Notes: generated by a model from the sequence alone, not told the origin. A DNA stretch of 64,000 bases from Clostridium saccharoperbutylacetonicum N1-4(HMT) (GCF_000340885.1 NC_020291.1:565001-629000), one strand, 5' to 3'; numbered from the stretch's first letter, positions 19,505 to 29,057 are shown. Translations and numbers: made by a program.

Positions 19505-19693
19505 TATTTATAGATTCTTGTCATTTGTTTGACACATAATGATTTTATACTAAGACTATAAAGTTAATACCAATACAAGATTAGCAGACATTAGATAATT
19601 TAATCACTAGTAAAATAAACATAAGAATATTGAATATGTTTAGAACAGTATTTACTTTTGCTATTTATAATTAATATGTAGGAGGATAAATAT

Positions 19694-20911
19694 ATGAATG
19701 ATAATCAAAAATTTATTGATGTAGAATCATTGCCAGTAGATAAAGGTGAACAAGTTGCATGGGAAAATTGTTTTAAAAATAATAATGGAAATAACGAGCC
19801 TAAGAAAAAGAGAAGAGGTCTACGCTTATTAGGAAAAATTGCAGGAATGTTAACTCTTACAATAACAGGTGGAGTAATCGGAGGCGGAGTTACTTATTCT
19901 GCAATGAAATCTAATAACACTGTTGCTACACAGCAAATAAGTTATGTTCCACAATCTTTCACAGCAAGCAGTTCTGATGCAATGTCAGCAGCTGACGCAT
20001 TTAATAAAGTAGCTCCAGCAGTTGTTATTGTTTCAACTAAGAGTCAATCAGGTAATGTGTTTTCTGGTAATGGTGAAGTTGATGGTATGGGATCAGGCTT
20101 CATTATAAATCAAGAAGGATATATATTAACTAATTATCATGTAATTGCAGGTGCTAAAGAGATTACAGTTACTTTAAGTGATAATACAGAAGCAAGTGCA
20201 TCTGTAGTAAACTATGATGATAAGAAAGATATTGCAATGATTAAATTAAAAGAAGGAACTAAGGTTCCAGCTGTTGCAGAACTTGGAGATTCAGATGAAA
20301 TGTATCCAGGAGCAGAAGTAATAGCAATCGGAACACCTCTTTCAAAGGATTTTGCGCAAACACTTACAAAAGGTGTTATAAGTGGCAGGAACAGAACAAT
20401 TCCAGGCCAAGACGGCTCAACAAGTGTGAATTTAATTCAAACAGATGCAGCAATTAATCCAGGAAATAGTGGAGGACCATTAGTAAATACTAAGGGTCAG
20501 GTTATAGGAATAAATTCTATGAAGATAGGTGCTCAAGCAGCTGGAGAAGCTGGAGTGGAAGGTATAGGGTTTGCAATTCCTATAAATGAAGTAAAGAGTA
20601 AAATAGATTCCTTATCTAAACAAATATTAAATTTAGGAATACAAATAAGAGAAATTGATAGTGCCGCAGCTAAGAAATATAGTATATCAGAAGGTGTTTA
20701 TGTCGCTGGAGTAGATGAATTTTCACCAGGTGAAAAAGGCGGACTAAAAATTGGAGATATTATTGTAAAAGCTGATGGAAAAGATGTTAAGACAGTTGAT
20801 CAATTAAAACAAGTAAAAGAAGGAAAAAATGCTGGTGATACTATTAAATTAGAAGTTGTGCGAGATAAGAAAAATGTCAGTTTATCAGTAGTATTGGAAG
20901 CGCAAAAGTAA
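19694..20911 (+). CDS. HtrA/DegP-type membrane serine protease
   Basis: A 405-residue envelope quality-control protease. A cytoplasmic N-terminus (1-43, basic at the end) leads into one transmembrane helix (~48-70), then a trypsin-like domain with the triad H149 (LTNYHV), D179 (KDIAMIKL) and S259 (NPGNSGGPL), and one C-terminal PDZ domain (GVYVAGVDEFSPGEKGG, GDIIVKADG). TAGGAGG precedes ATG 19694. Monocistronic with its own terminator. Presumably degrades or refolds misfolded secreted proteins at the outer membrane face. Confidence 0.95.
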   Translation: MNDNQKFIDVESLPVDKGEQVAWENCFKNNNGNNEPKKKRRGLRLLGKIAGMLTLTITGGVIGGGVTYSAMKSNNTVATQQISYVPQSFTASSSDAMSAADAFNKVAPAVVIVSTKSQSGNVFSGNGEVDGMGSGFIINQEGYILTNYHVIAGAKEITVTLSDNTEASASVVNYDDKKDIAMIKLKEGTKVPAVAELGDSDEMYPGAEVIAIGTPLSKDFAQTLTKGVISGRNRTIPGQDGSTSVNLIQTDAAINPGNSGGPLVNTKGQVIGINSMKIGAQAAGEAGVEGIGFAIPINEVKSKIDSLSKQILNLGIQIREIDSAAAKKYSISEGVYVAGVDEFSPGEKGGLKIGDIIVKADGKDVKTVDQLKQVKEGKNAGDTIKLEVVRDKKNVSLSVVLEAQK

Positions 20912-20922
20912 ATAATTCTATT

Positions 20923-20969
20923 AATAAGGATTGGCTATATCAAAGGATTAGGTCAATCCTTATTTTATT
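20923..20969 (+). terminator. Terminator of the HtrA gene
   Basis: An 11-bp perfect stem (AATAAGGATTG / CAATCCTTATT) followed by a T-rich stretch. Confidence 0.75.
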
Positions 20970-21070
20970 ATTCTTTAAAAGTTTATAGAAAAGTAGTAAA
21001 ATTAAACATTATAGTGGAAAGATCTTTAAGTAGTTTTGCTTTGAATTTTGGCGAAAGAAGGTATAATGTT

Positions 21071-21382
21071 ATGGAAGAGATAATACTTAATATAATAATG
21101 CATAGTGGAGAGGCACGAAACTATTCAATGGAAGCGATTTCTCTAGCTAAAGCAGGAGATCGTGAAAAAGCAAGAGAATTACTCATAAAAGCTGATGAGG
21201 AATTAGGATATGCGCAAAGTTCTCAAACAGGCTTAATACAAGGAGAAGCAGCAAGTAGCAAAGTAGAATTTTCTTTACTTTTAGTGCATGCACAAGATCA
21301 TCTAATGACAACAATGACTTTTAAAGATTTAGCTTCAGAAATAATAGAAGTTCATGAAAGAATTAACTCAATTACTAATTAG
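21071..21382 (+). CDS. PTS lactose/cellobiose-type EIIA protein
   Basis: A 103-residue all-helical phosphocarrier of the Lac/Cel (chitobiose) PTS family. It shows the typical start MEEIILNIIMHSGEAR and the active-site histidine region LLLVHAQDHLMT near residue 75-80. ATG 21071 gives the family's normal ~105-residue length; an upstream GTG at 21014 would add 19 unrelated residues. No EIIB or EIIC gene is adjacent; instead a solute-binding protein follows after 8 bases. It may serve a PTS encoded elsewhere or act as a regulatory phosphoprotein. Confidence 0.9.
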   Translation: MEEIILNIIMHSGEARNYSMEAISLAKAGDREKARELLIKADEELGYAQSSQTGLIQGEAASSKVEFSLLLVHAQDHLMTTMTFKDLASEIIEVHERINSITN

Positions 21383-21390
21383 AGGTGTTT

Positions 21391-22527
21391 ATGAAGAATA
21401 AAGTAAAATACATTATTATTTTTTCAATATTATTAGTTATAGGGATAATAAGCATTAATTTGTTTCAACCTAATAAAGAGCAACAAGTCAAAGGGACTAT
21501 AGAAATATTTGCAAGTGAGGATTCGTATGATTATCTAGCTGAATGTGCTAATAATTTTACGAAGCAAAATGAAAAGGTACTTATTACTGTAACAAAATTG
21601 GAGGATTATAGTCAAATAACTTCTGGTAAGCAGGATACAAAAGTTAAAAATAAAGTGGTTAATATAACTCAAATTAGCAGATCTAATTTTGAACAATTGA
21701 AATTTAATGATTATGTTAATAATGATAAAATTTTAAACGATTATGCTAAGAATTTTTCCAAATATAGGATATCTCAAGTTAAAGATGGTGATAATTATAT
21801 AGGAATACCGCTAACTTCTAGACCATTAGCCTTGTATGTTAGAGAAGATATGTTAAAAACTTACGGATATAAAAGAGCTGATATGAATACCTGGGATGAT
21901 TTTATTACAATAGGTAAGGATATTTATAATAAAAGTAATGGAACAGTCAAAATCTTAAATGCAACAGGTCAAGACTATGAGGATCTATTAGATTTGCTAA
22001 CTATGGAAAATATGAATAGCGATAAGAATGTAGAGCAAATAAAATTAGATGTACAAACAATGCTTACAAATTTAAAGAATAACAACATTTTGAATTTAGA
22101 AGATGGTGGACAATTTTTATCAAGAATATCATCAATTAATGGTATGAGAGAATTAATGTCTTTAAAGGATGCTTGTGAGTGGAGCACAGGAAATGTGCCT
22201 AGTATCAAGGCAGGAACAAATAAGTTTTTTGCTGCTGAAGGCGATAATTTAGTAATAGTAAATCAAGATAGTGATAATGAAAAACTAGTTGAAAAATTTA
22301 TGACTTATATTATAACCGATAATGATGATACTGTTAAATATGTAAAGCAAGGAAAATTCTTTTCAAGCTATTTAAATACTTATGCTAGTAAGGATATTGA
22401 AGAACAAAGGAAAAATTTTGTTGGGAATAGTCCTTTAGTAGTATTGAGTAATATAGAAGAAAAGGCTCCTGAAATAAGCGATTATGATAAATATACTAAG
22501 GTAAGGAAAGAACTTAGAGGAAATTAG
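21391..22527 (+). CDS. Membrane-anchored extracellular solute-binding protein (ABC family 1-like)
   Basis: A 378-residue protein with an N-terminal hydrophobic anchor (residues ~6-26, no lipobox cysteine) and a periplasmic-binding fold typical of sugar-binding proteins: GTIEIFASEDSYDYLAECA, ITQISRSNFEQL, DNYIGIPLTSRPLALYVRED, KKYGYKRADM-like hinge and a late EKFMTYIITDN helix. ATG 21391 is chosen over GTG 21385 (AGAGG at 21381-21385 would overlap the GTG). No permease or ATPase is nearby, so it is an orphan. Co-transcribed with the EIIA gene. It could be a sensor partner rather than a transporter subunit. Confidence 0.75.
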   Translation: MKNKVKYIIIFSILLVIGIISINLFQPNKEQQVKGTIEIFASEDSYDYLAECANNFTKQNEKVLITVTKLEDYSQITSGKQDTKVKNKVVNITQISRSNFEQLKFNDYVNNDKILNDYAKNFSKYRISQVKDGDNYIGIPLTSRPLALYVREDMLKTYGYKRADMNTWDDFITIGKDIYNKSNGTVKILNATGQDYEDLLDLLTMENMNSDKNVEQIKLDVQTMLTNLKNNNILNLEDGGQFLSRISSINGMRELMSLKDACEWSTGNVPSIKAGTNKFFAAEGDNLVIVNQDSDNEKLVEKFMTYIITDNDDTVKYVKQGKFFSSYLNTYASKDIEEQRKNFVGNSPLVVLSNIEEKAPEISDYDKYTKVRKELRGN

Positions 22528-22554
22528 AGTGAATATCTAATTTAGTAATAAGGA

Positions 22555-22580
22555 AAGAGGGCAAAAAATTTTGCCCTCTT
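22555..22580. terminator. Inverted repeat between convergent genes
   Basis: A perfect 12-bp palindrome (AAGAGGGCAAAA / TTTTGCCCTCTT, 2-base loop) lies after the solute-binding protein gene. Its T tract is poor, so termination is likely but not certain. Confidence 0.6.
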
Positions 22581-22734
22581 AAAAGTCTTCATTTTCAACT
22601 AGTTCCATGTCTTTGATATCTAGCACTAGACTTTCAAATTAGGTTGATTTAAAATCTTCCTTAATAAAGTTTTACGCTCCTTTTAACTTGTAAGTTTCAT
22701 TATCTAAATAGTATACAAAAGCTCTTTTGGACAT
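22575..22734 (-). pseudogene. Possible degraded small gene
   Basis: On the reverse strand an ATG at 22734 opens MSKRAFVYYLDNETYKLKGA and stops at 22672. A second short frame downstream (FESLVLDIKDMELVENEDF) ends at ~22575. The two protein-like stretches in different frames suggest a decayed gene. I do not recognise the family, and chance is possible. Confidence 0.25.
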
Positions 22735-22777
22735 TGGGGATACAATTTTGGTATATAATTTTTTCAATTTCTAGCCG

Positions 22778-23899
22778 TCAATTAGCTGCTAACTTTTCGT
22801 ATGCCTCTAAGGTATTTTTAGCAGTTTTCCTCCAATTAAATTCAAGGCTTCTTAAATAACCTTTTTGTTTCAAGATAGACTTTAAATTTTCATCATTCAA
22901 AAGCTTAACCAAGGCTGCTTCTAATTCACTAATGTTATTTGGATTAATTAAAATAGCATTATCTCCTGTTACTTCAGGAATTGAAGTTAAGCAGGAAGTG
23001 ATGACGGGTGCTTTACAGCTCATAGCTTCTAGTGGTGGTAGTCCAAAGCCTTCATAGAAAGATGGATAAACAAAGGCATCGCAGCCACTATAGAGAACAG
23101 GTAAAATATCATCTTCTAAGTATCCGCAAAAAATAATCTTATCATCTAAATTATTTTCTTTTACAAAAGTAAATAGTTTCTCACCTTCATCTTTTATTGG
23201 GCCACCAAGTAGAAGCTTATAAGGTTTATTTAAATCTTTATAAACTTTATGGAAAGCTTTGATTAAACCTAAAACGTTTTTTCTTTGGCTGAAACCACCT
23301 ATATATAATATATATGGGTCTTCTATTTTATAAGTTTTCTCCACATACAATTTGCAATTATTCTTATTTAGTGGTTTGAAATTAGTATTTGCAGCTAATG
23401 GAGTTACGAAGATTTTATCCTCAGGATAAAAGCTGAAGAATTTTAATATATCCTTTTTGGAGTATTCAGAAACAGTCAATATTCCACAGGAATTAGATAT
23501 TATATCAGGCATATCACGTAGAAATCTTTCTAGATAGCCTTTACCAACAGTCTCAGGCATTATATATGGGATTAAATCATGTATTGTAACAACCGTTGGA
23601 ATTTTTGTATCAAAATCAAAACCTATCCCATTTTGAGGAATATGGTATAAATCAGCATAAATTTTATTTAGTGCGTTAGGAATATAATACTTCTCATAAA
23701 AACCGCCATGTCTACCTGAAGAAAATACTATATTAGTATTGTATCTATCAAAATTTTTATTGAATTTTCCAGTACAGAATAGTGTGAATTCATCTTTTGA
23801 ATTTAAAGAAATGAGCTCTGATATAACATTAGTTGTATAAGTACCAATTCCAGTTCCTTGGTGTAAAGTTGAACTACGAGCGTCAATGGCAATTTTCAT
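22778..23899 (-). CDS. GT4-family glycosyltransferase (spore-coat cluster I)
   Basis: A 373-residue GT-B glycosyltransferase. The N-terminal domain begins KIAIDARSSTLHQGTGIGTY, and the donor-binding domain has ILYIGGFSQRKNVLGLIKAF and the E-x7-E type motif YPSFYEGFGLPPLEAM. GAGGTG precedes ATG 23899. It is divergent from a CotS-family gene 128 bases away, an arrangement repeated at 49994-52222 with a homologous enzyme. Probably adds sugars to a spore-surface polymer or protein; substrate unknown. Confidence 0.88.
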   Translation of the reverse strand: MKIAIDARSSTLHQGTGIGTYTTNVISELISLNSKDEFTLFCTGKFNKNFDRYNTNIVFSSGRHGGFYEKYYIPNALNKIYADLYHIPQNGIGFDFDTKIPTVVTIHDLIPYIMPETVGKGYLERFLRDMPDIISNSCGILTVSEYSKKDILKFFSFYPEDKIFVTPLAANTNFKPLNKNNCKLYVEKTYKIEDPYILYIGGFSQRKNVLGLIKAFHKVYKDLNKPYKLLLGGPIKDEGEKLFTFVKENNLDDKIIFCGYLEDDILPVLYSGCDAFVYPSFYEGFGLPPLEAMSCKAPVITSCLTSIPEVTGDNAILINPNNISELEAALVKLLNDENLKSILKQKGYLRSLEFNWRKTAKNTLEAYEKLAAN

Positions 23900-24026
23900 A
23901 TGAACACCTCAATAAACACATATATAGTACAAGGTATTAATTAATTTTAATTTTTGTGAATATAAATCACAATAAATTCTTTGAAGACATATAATAAAAA
24001 TAAATAATGGCTGGTAGGAAAGTTTT

Positions 24027-25043
24027 ATGGAGAATAGTAAGGAGATACTTAAAATTAAAGGCTATATTGAAGCAAATTATAGCTTAGATATAGAAAACAT
24101 AGAAAAGGTGAAGAACAGCTATAAAATCATTACAAAAGATAATAAATATTGTTTAAAGATTATAAAATATGAGTTTCCTCATTTCTATTTTATTTTGTCT
24201 GCAATAAAACACCTACAAAGAAATGGATTTATTAATATCCCAAGTTTTATTATGAATAAAGAAAAAAGTGAATATGGTTGTATAAATGGCAAATATGTTT
24301 ATCTAACAAAATGGATACCTTCTAGGGAAAGTAATTATGATAATCCATTGGAACTAGCTATGGTAGCAAGTGCTTTATCAAAGCTGCATAAGTGCAGTAA
24401 AGGTTTTACTCTTGGAAGTGGAATGAAACCTAGAATTGGGTGGTTTTCGTGGTTAAAAGTTTTTGAAACACGTAAGAATGAAATACTTGATTTTAAAAAT
24501 AGAATAAATCAGAAGGCTTATAAATCTGATTTTGATTTATTATATTTAGATAATATTGAAGCAGAAATTAAACGAGCAGAAAAAAGTATTGCAGGTCTTC
24601 AAAAAAATAATTATGTAAAATTAATGGAGAAAGAAGTATTCGAGAGAGGGTTTTGTCATCATGATTATGCTCACCACAATATTTTGATTGACTCGAGCAA
24701 GAGGATTAATATTATAGATTTTGACTACTGCATATTGGATTCTCATCTTCATGATTTAGGGTCTCTATTAATAAGAACTATGAAGGAGGGAAAGTGGGAA
24801 ATGGAAAAAGCAGATTTGATTTTTAAATCCTACAAGGAAAATATGGAGGTTAGTAAGGAAGAGCTTCCTATAATAAGAGAATTCATAAGATTCCCTCAAG
24901 CATTTTGGCAGATTGGTTTACAAGTATATTGGGAACAACAGCCATGGGGAGAAGAATTTTTTATAAATAAGCTAGTAAAATACTTGGAGGATCGTGGGCT
25001 TAGAGAAAAGTTTATTGATAGTTATTTTGTTGGAGGAAATTAA
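24027..25043 (+). CDS. CotS-family spore coat protein (kinase-like)
   Basis: A 338-residue protein of the CotS/YutH/YtaA family, related to aminoglycoside-phosphotransferase folds. Visible landmarks: YKIITKDNKYCLKIIKYE (ATP-lobe lysine region), LTKWIPSRESNYDNPLELAM, ALSKLHKCSKGF, the catalytic-loop-like FCHHDYAHHNILID and INIIDFDYCILDSHLHDLG. These keep the H-D and DFD kinase residues. In B. subtilis CotS is an inner-coat protein. It is the first gene of a three-gene run (24027-26985), divergent from the glycosyltransferase. Likely made in the mother cell late in sporulation. Confidence 0.88.
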   Translation: MENSKEILKIKGYIEANYSLDIENIEKVKNSYKIITKDNKYCLKIIKYEFPHFYFILSAIKHLQRNGFINIPSFIMNKEKSEYGCINGKYVYLTKWIPSRESNYDNPLELAMVASALSKLHKCSKGFTLGSGMKPRIGWFSWLKVFETRKNEILDFKNRINQKAYKSDFDLLYLDNIEAEIKRAEKSIAGLQKNNYVKLMEKEVFERGFCHHDYAHHNILIDSSKRINIIDFDYCILDSHLHDLGSLLIRTMKEGKWEMEKADLIFKSYKENMEVSKEELPIIREFIRFPQAFWQIGLQVYWEQQPWGEEFFINKLVKYLEDRGLREKFIDSYFVGGN

Positions 25044-25044
25044 G

Positions 25045-25803
25045 GTGGAAGAATTATTAATAAATCAATATTTAAGAAAAAAGGGGATTATAGTTAACGG
25101 TAAGTACTTTGGTACAGATAAAAATTTAGAATGGAAGGATGTTATTTCTCAAATTGAAATTATAGTGGAACTTCATAAAACTTTAATAAGGTGTAAATTT
25201 GAAGAGATAAGCGGAATTAGAAGCATTATAGGTAAAGAGGTGGAAAGCTATAAAGTACAGATAAAGAAATTACAAATGCATTATGATTATATAGTTAGCA
25301 AAGCGTCGCCTAATGAAGTTGAAAAATTAATTTTATCAGAGGGTAAGATAATGCTAAGACAAGCTAAAATAGCATTAAAATATATCTATGAACATGATTA
25401 TTTCGGAGTAATAAAACGTAGCATGAATAGAGAGGAAATTTGTATTGGCAGAGTTGACAGTAGTAATTTGAAAAAAGTCGAAGGTGAATTTAAAATAGGC
25501 ACTTTAAAAGGTATGTCGTACAATTTAGTTGAAGAGGACTTATATAATTATATTAAGAAACTACAAAGAAAAGGTGCAGATATAGATGAAGTTGAATTAA
25601 TCAAAAATTTTGTTTATAAATCTCATCTATCTTATAATAGTTTGGATTATTTAAAGGGGTTATGCAGCTACCCTAAAGATTTTTTGAAAGCTTGGGATAG
25701 GTACAAGGAAAGGAAAAAGGAAAAAACTGATGATGAGGTAGCATTGGAATTAAAGAAGAGTCTAAGTTATGAAAGTAAAAGTTTCATTATTAATGGTCAA
25801 TGA
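25045..25803 (+). CDS. Uncharacterised spore-coat-cluster protein
   Basis: A 252-residue protein starting at GTG 25045, one base after the CotS stop, with GGAGG 8 bases upstream; the longer frame from 24994 lies inside the upstream gene and lacks a ribosome site. It has no signal peptide or membrane helix and is rich in Lys/Glu, with predicted long helices (for example IEIIVELHKTLIRCKFEEI). The segment VIKRSMNREEICIGRVDSSN is distinctive. I do not recognise a domain. Tight linkage to CotS genes suggests a spore-coat or coat-assembly role. Confidence 0.7.
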   Translation: MEELLINQYLRKKGIIVNGKYFGTDKNLEWKDVISQIEIIVELHKTLIRCKFEEISGIRSIIGKEVESYKVQIKKLQMHYDYIVSKASPNEVEKLILSEGKIMLRQAKIALKYIYEHDYFGVIKRSMNREEICIGRVDSSNLKKVEGEFKIGTLKGMSYNLVEEDLYNYIKKLQRKGADIDEVELIKNFVYKSHLSYNSLDYLKGLCSYPKDFLKAWDRYKERKKEKTDDEVALELKKSLSYESKSFIINGQ

Positions 25804-25925
25804 TAAATTATCAATTGCCGATGATCAATGATCAACTGATAATTAAAGTATTAATTATGAACTTTAATTTGAGAACTCAAAAGATGTGCAAACTGAAGGT
25901 TGATAATTGAATTGACAATGCCCAA
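25800..25925. repeat. Dispersed TGATAATTGA-type intergenic repeat
   Basis: The spacer holds several partly palindromic units (GATAAATTATCAATTGCC, GATCAATGATCAACTGATAATT, GGTTGATAATTGAATTGACAAT) related to repeats at 17068, 29248, 30813, 44671 and 44952. Confidence 0.6.
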
Positions 25926-25950
25926 AGCTTGATTTATTAGGAGGAAGAGT

Positions 25951-26985
25951 ATGAATAAATTAAAGTATTCAGAAAAAAACTATTTATGTGAGTATGATTT
26001 GAGTTTAAGATTTTTTGAGGATTTGGGTGTGAAAGTAAATGATATTGTACCACTAAGAAAAGTTTTTGTTATATACACAGAGGAAGGAAATAAAATTTTA
26101 AAAAAAGTTAATTGCAATATTGATAGAATTAATTTAATAAGTGATTCCTTAGATTATGTGAAAAAAAGTTACGGAAATGTAGTAACATACAATAAATTCA
26201 AAGATGGCTTATGTTATAAGCTTTGGAAGGATCAGATTTATGTTGTTATGGATATCTTAGATGGCAGGGAAGCCTCTTTTACTAATCCAATAGAAATTGA
26301 CCTTTGTGCAGAAAATATTGCATTAATGCATAAAGGTTCTAAGGGCTTAAGGGAATATTTGAAGAAGAAATATAATAAGGATTTTTTAGATATATCCCTA
26401 AAGGATAAGATTCAAAAGGCATATGATGAATTAACTTATATGAAAAAATTAATAAATAGTTTTAAATATCAAAATCAATTTGACAAATTATTTATGGATA
26501 ATGTAGATAAGTATTTACTTGAAATTAAAGAGGTTCAAGCAGAATTAGAAAATAGTAAGTATGAAGCTTTAAGAAGCGATGAGAATATGATTTGCCTTTG
26601 TCATAATGATTTAGCCTATCATAATTTTTTGACTAAAAATGATGAAATAAATATAATAGATTTTGATTATATGACTTTAGATTTACGGATAATGGATATA
26701 GAAAATTTTATAACGAAATCAATAAAAAATGCTGCTTTCGATATAGAGAAGATGTTAGCCTGCATTAATGGATATGAAAAGATTTTAACATTAAAACAGG
26801 AAGAAAAAGAATTGTTATATATACTGATAAAATTTCCAAGAGATTTTTATACTATATCTAGGGCATATTATTATAAGAGAAAGAAATGGGATTATGAGGT
26901 TTATTTAAATAGATTTGAAACAAAATTAAGTAATGAAAAATTTAGATATGAATTTTTAAAATTATATAAAAATCGAGTACTATAG
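25951..26985 (+). CDS. CotS-family spore coat protein, second copy
   Basis: A 344-residue paralogue of the CotS protein at 24027 with the same layout: VFVIYTEEGNKILKKVNC in the N-lobe, VVMDILDGREASFTNPIEID, ENIALMHKGSKG, CLCHNDLAYHNFLT (catalytic loop H-N-D) and INIIDFDYMTLDLRIMDIENF. AGGAGGAAGAG precedes ATG 25951. It is separated from the previous gene by a repeat-containing spacer but is probably part of the same sporulation transcript. A hairpin follows. Confidence 0.85.
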   Translation: MNKLKYSEKNYLCEYDLSLRFFEDLGVKVNDIVPLRKVFVIYTEEGNKILKKVNCNIDRINLISDSLDYVKKSYGNVVTYNKFKDGLCYKLWKDQIYVVMDILDGREASFTNPIEIDLCAENIALMHKGSKGLREYLKKKYNKDFLDISLKDKIQKAYDELTYMKKLINSFKYQNQFDKLFMDNVDKYLLEIKEVQAELENSKYEALRSDENMICLCHNDLAYHNFLTKNDEINIIDFDYMTLDLRIMDIENFITKSIKNAAFDIEKMLACINGYEKILTLKQEEKELLYILIKFPRDFYTISRAYYYKRKKWDYEVYLNRFETKLSNEKFRYEFLKLYKNRVL

Positions 26986-27002
26986 ATATTAAATATTTTA
27001 TA

Positions 27003-27039
27003 ATAAGATCCACTATAAATTAGAAATAGTGGATCTTAT
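27003..27039. terminator. Hairpin between convergent CotS and ABC-F genes
   Basis: A 14-bp perfect stem (ATAAGATCCACTAT / ATAGTGGATCTTAT) with a 9-base loop; the short T tracts on both sides suggest a shared terminator. Confidence 0.75.
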
Positions 27040-27042
27040 ATA

Positions 27043-28594
27043 TTAGGAATTAATTGACCAATCTTCACAATTCCAAATATTTGTTACAATGTCCTTATAA
27101 AATTCTGGCTCATGACATACAAGGAGTATAGTACCAGCATATGCCTTTAAAGCTCTTTTAAGTTCAGTCTTAGCGTAGAGGTCTAGATGATTTGTTGGCT
27201 CGTCCAAAACTAGGATATTAGTAGGTTTATTAATAAGTTTACATAAGCGTACTTTTGCTTGTTCCCCTCCACTTAAGCGGTTAATAGGACTATCTATATG
27301 TTGTCTTGTTAGACCACATTGTGCTAAGCTTCTTCGTACTTCAGTTTGAGTGAAGTGGGGAAAGGTATTCCAAATTTCAGTTAAAACTGTATTTGTGTTA
27401 ATTTCTATAATTTCTTGTTCAAAATATCCTATTTTATTGTATTCGCTTAAAGTTATGTCTCCATTTAATGGTTTTAATAATCCTAGCAAACTTTTGAGAA
27501 GAGTGGTTTTACCCAAACCATTAGCTCCTGTTATTGCGATTTTTTCTCCTCTTCTTAGCTCTAAATTTAATGTGGTGCTTAATGGACTATTATACCCAAT
27601 TACTAAATTTTCTGCTTGAAATATTATTTTTTCAGGCATTTTTACATTGTGGAAATCAAAATGTGGCTTTATAGTTTCCTTTTTAATTTCTATTCTTTCA
27701 ATTTTGTTAAGCTTCTTTTCTCTTGATTTGGCTATTCTTGCAGTTGAAGTTTTCACTTTATTTTTTCTTATATAGTCTTCAAGCTTAGCAATTTCATTTT
27801 GTTGTTCTTTATATTCAATTAGCAACTGTTGTTTTCTTATCTCATAGAGTCTGAGAAAATAATCATAATTTCCTTGATATCTTGTTAAGATTTTATGCTC
27901 AAGATGATATATTACAGTTGAGACGCTATTTAAGAAGCTATTATCATGAGAGATTAATATGAATGCATTTTGATAACTTATAAGATAATTTTTCAACCAT
28001 TCCACATGTTCTTCATCCAAGTAATTTGTTGGTTCATCTAATAATAATATATCTGGTTTCTCTAAAAGAAGCTTGGTTAGCAAGACTTTAGTTTTTTGAC
28101 CACCACTTAAAGTAGAAACATCTGCATCTAAAAGCTCTTTAATTCCAAGTCCAGCTGCAGCTGCAAATATTCTTGAATTAATACTGTAAAAATCACTTTT
28201 ATCTAAGATTTCTTGAAGATTAGCAATCTTTTTTAAGGCTTTATCCATTTCATTTTCATCCATAGTACTAAGTTTATCGTATAAATAATTTATCTTATTT
28301 TCTATATCAAATAAATTTGAAAAAGCTTCTTTTAAAAAAGATATAGTTGTATTTCCAGCCTTCAAATTAATATGTTGGTCCATATAACCAATACTAAATT
28401 TATTATTCCAATCAATATCAGCATTATCAGGTAAAATTTCATTAGTTATTATTTTCATGAAAGTTGATTTGCCTTCACCGTTAGCGCCAACAAGACCAAT
28501 GTGTGTCACCTTTTAATAATCTAAAAGATGTATTATTAAATATTACTTTGTCACCAAATGAGTGACTCATATTTTCAATTGTTAAAATACTCAT
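27043..28594 (-). pseudogene. ABC-F family ATPase gene with a 5' frameshift
   Basis: The long frame (27043-28509) encodes a two-NBD ABC-F protein: Walker A GANGEGKST and GANGLGKTT, signatures LSGGQKTK and LSGGEQAK, Walker B DILLLDEPTNYLDEEH and ILVLDEPTNHLDLY, and an interdomain linker. ABC-F proteins act on the ribosome as translation factors or antibiotic-protection proteins. The frame starts abruptly just before Walker A. The missing N-terminus lies in the +1 frame from ATG 28594 (MSILTIENMSHSFGDKVIF...LLKGD) with AAGGAAG upstream. One extra base in the ACACAC tract at ~28502-28507 would explain the break; removing it gives the expected KGDHIGLVGANGEG. Either a real inactivating or phase-variable mutation, or a sequence error. 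Confidence 0.85.
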
Positions 28595-28692
28595 AGTTTA
28601 TCTACTTCCTTTGCCTTGTCTTCATAATGAATCATAGCATCGTAGAAGATAAATACCAAGTTCATATATGATTCTGTAATATTTGTGTTCAT

Positions 28693-28734
28693 AAAAAAAG
28701 AAAATGCATTATATAAAATAAATACATTTTCTTT
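28693..28734 (-). terminator. Terminator of the CD3324-family gene
   Basis: Reverse-strand hairpin (GAAAATG / CATTTTC, extended with mismatches) followed by seven T's on the minus strand. Confidence 0.65.
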
Positions 28735-28739
28735 ATATG

Positions 28740-29015
28740 CTAATCATAATTTTTTTGTTTTCTAATTATTCTTCTAATACTGTGCTCAGTTAGAAAATAT
28801 TGTTGAGACAATATTTTGACAGATAATCCAGAGGAATACTTATTAAAAATCTCGTTATCTCTTATTTTCAAATAGTTTTTTGTTTCAGTATTTTCTCCCC
28901 AAGATTTTTTGTTGTCATCTTTTCTGGGGATATAAATATATCCACCATCAGTATAGTTTTGAATTATTTCAATTATTTGCTGAGGCAGTATGTTTTGTGC
29001 TTTCTCATATTTCAT
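28740..29015 (-). CDS. CD3324-family (Mor-like) HTH protein
   Basis: A 91-residue protein of the small clostridial CD3324/Mor-type helix-turn-helix family. The N-terminus (AQNILPQQIIEIIQNY) and the aromatic GGYIYIPRKD-KKSWGE segment are the family signature. The C-terminal HTH runs through GLSVKILSQQYFLTEHSIRRII. Probably a DNA-binding regulator of unknown targets. A structured inverted repeat lies upstream at 29058-29141. Confidence 0.75.
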   Translation of the reverse strand: MKYEKAQNILPQQIIEIIQNYTDGGYIYIPRKDDNKKSWGENTETKNYLKIRDNEIFNKYSSGLSVKILSQQYFLTEHSIRRIIRKQKNYD

Positions 29016-29057
29016 GATATCTCCGCTCCGATCTACATTTAGTTTGTAAATGAAGAA

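Noticed and set aside
23905..24020. Sigma-K/sigma-E-type promoter between the divergent GT4 and CotS genes
   Set aside because: CATATATA-like stretches are present but do not fit the consensus spacing well, and AT-rich spacers give many such matches.
25800..25925. CRISPR-like array
   Set aside because: Units are short, overlapping and variable without constant repeats and unique spacers.
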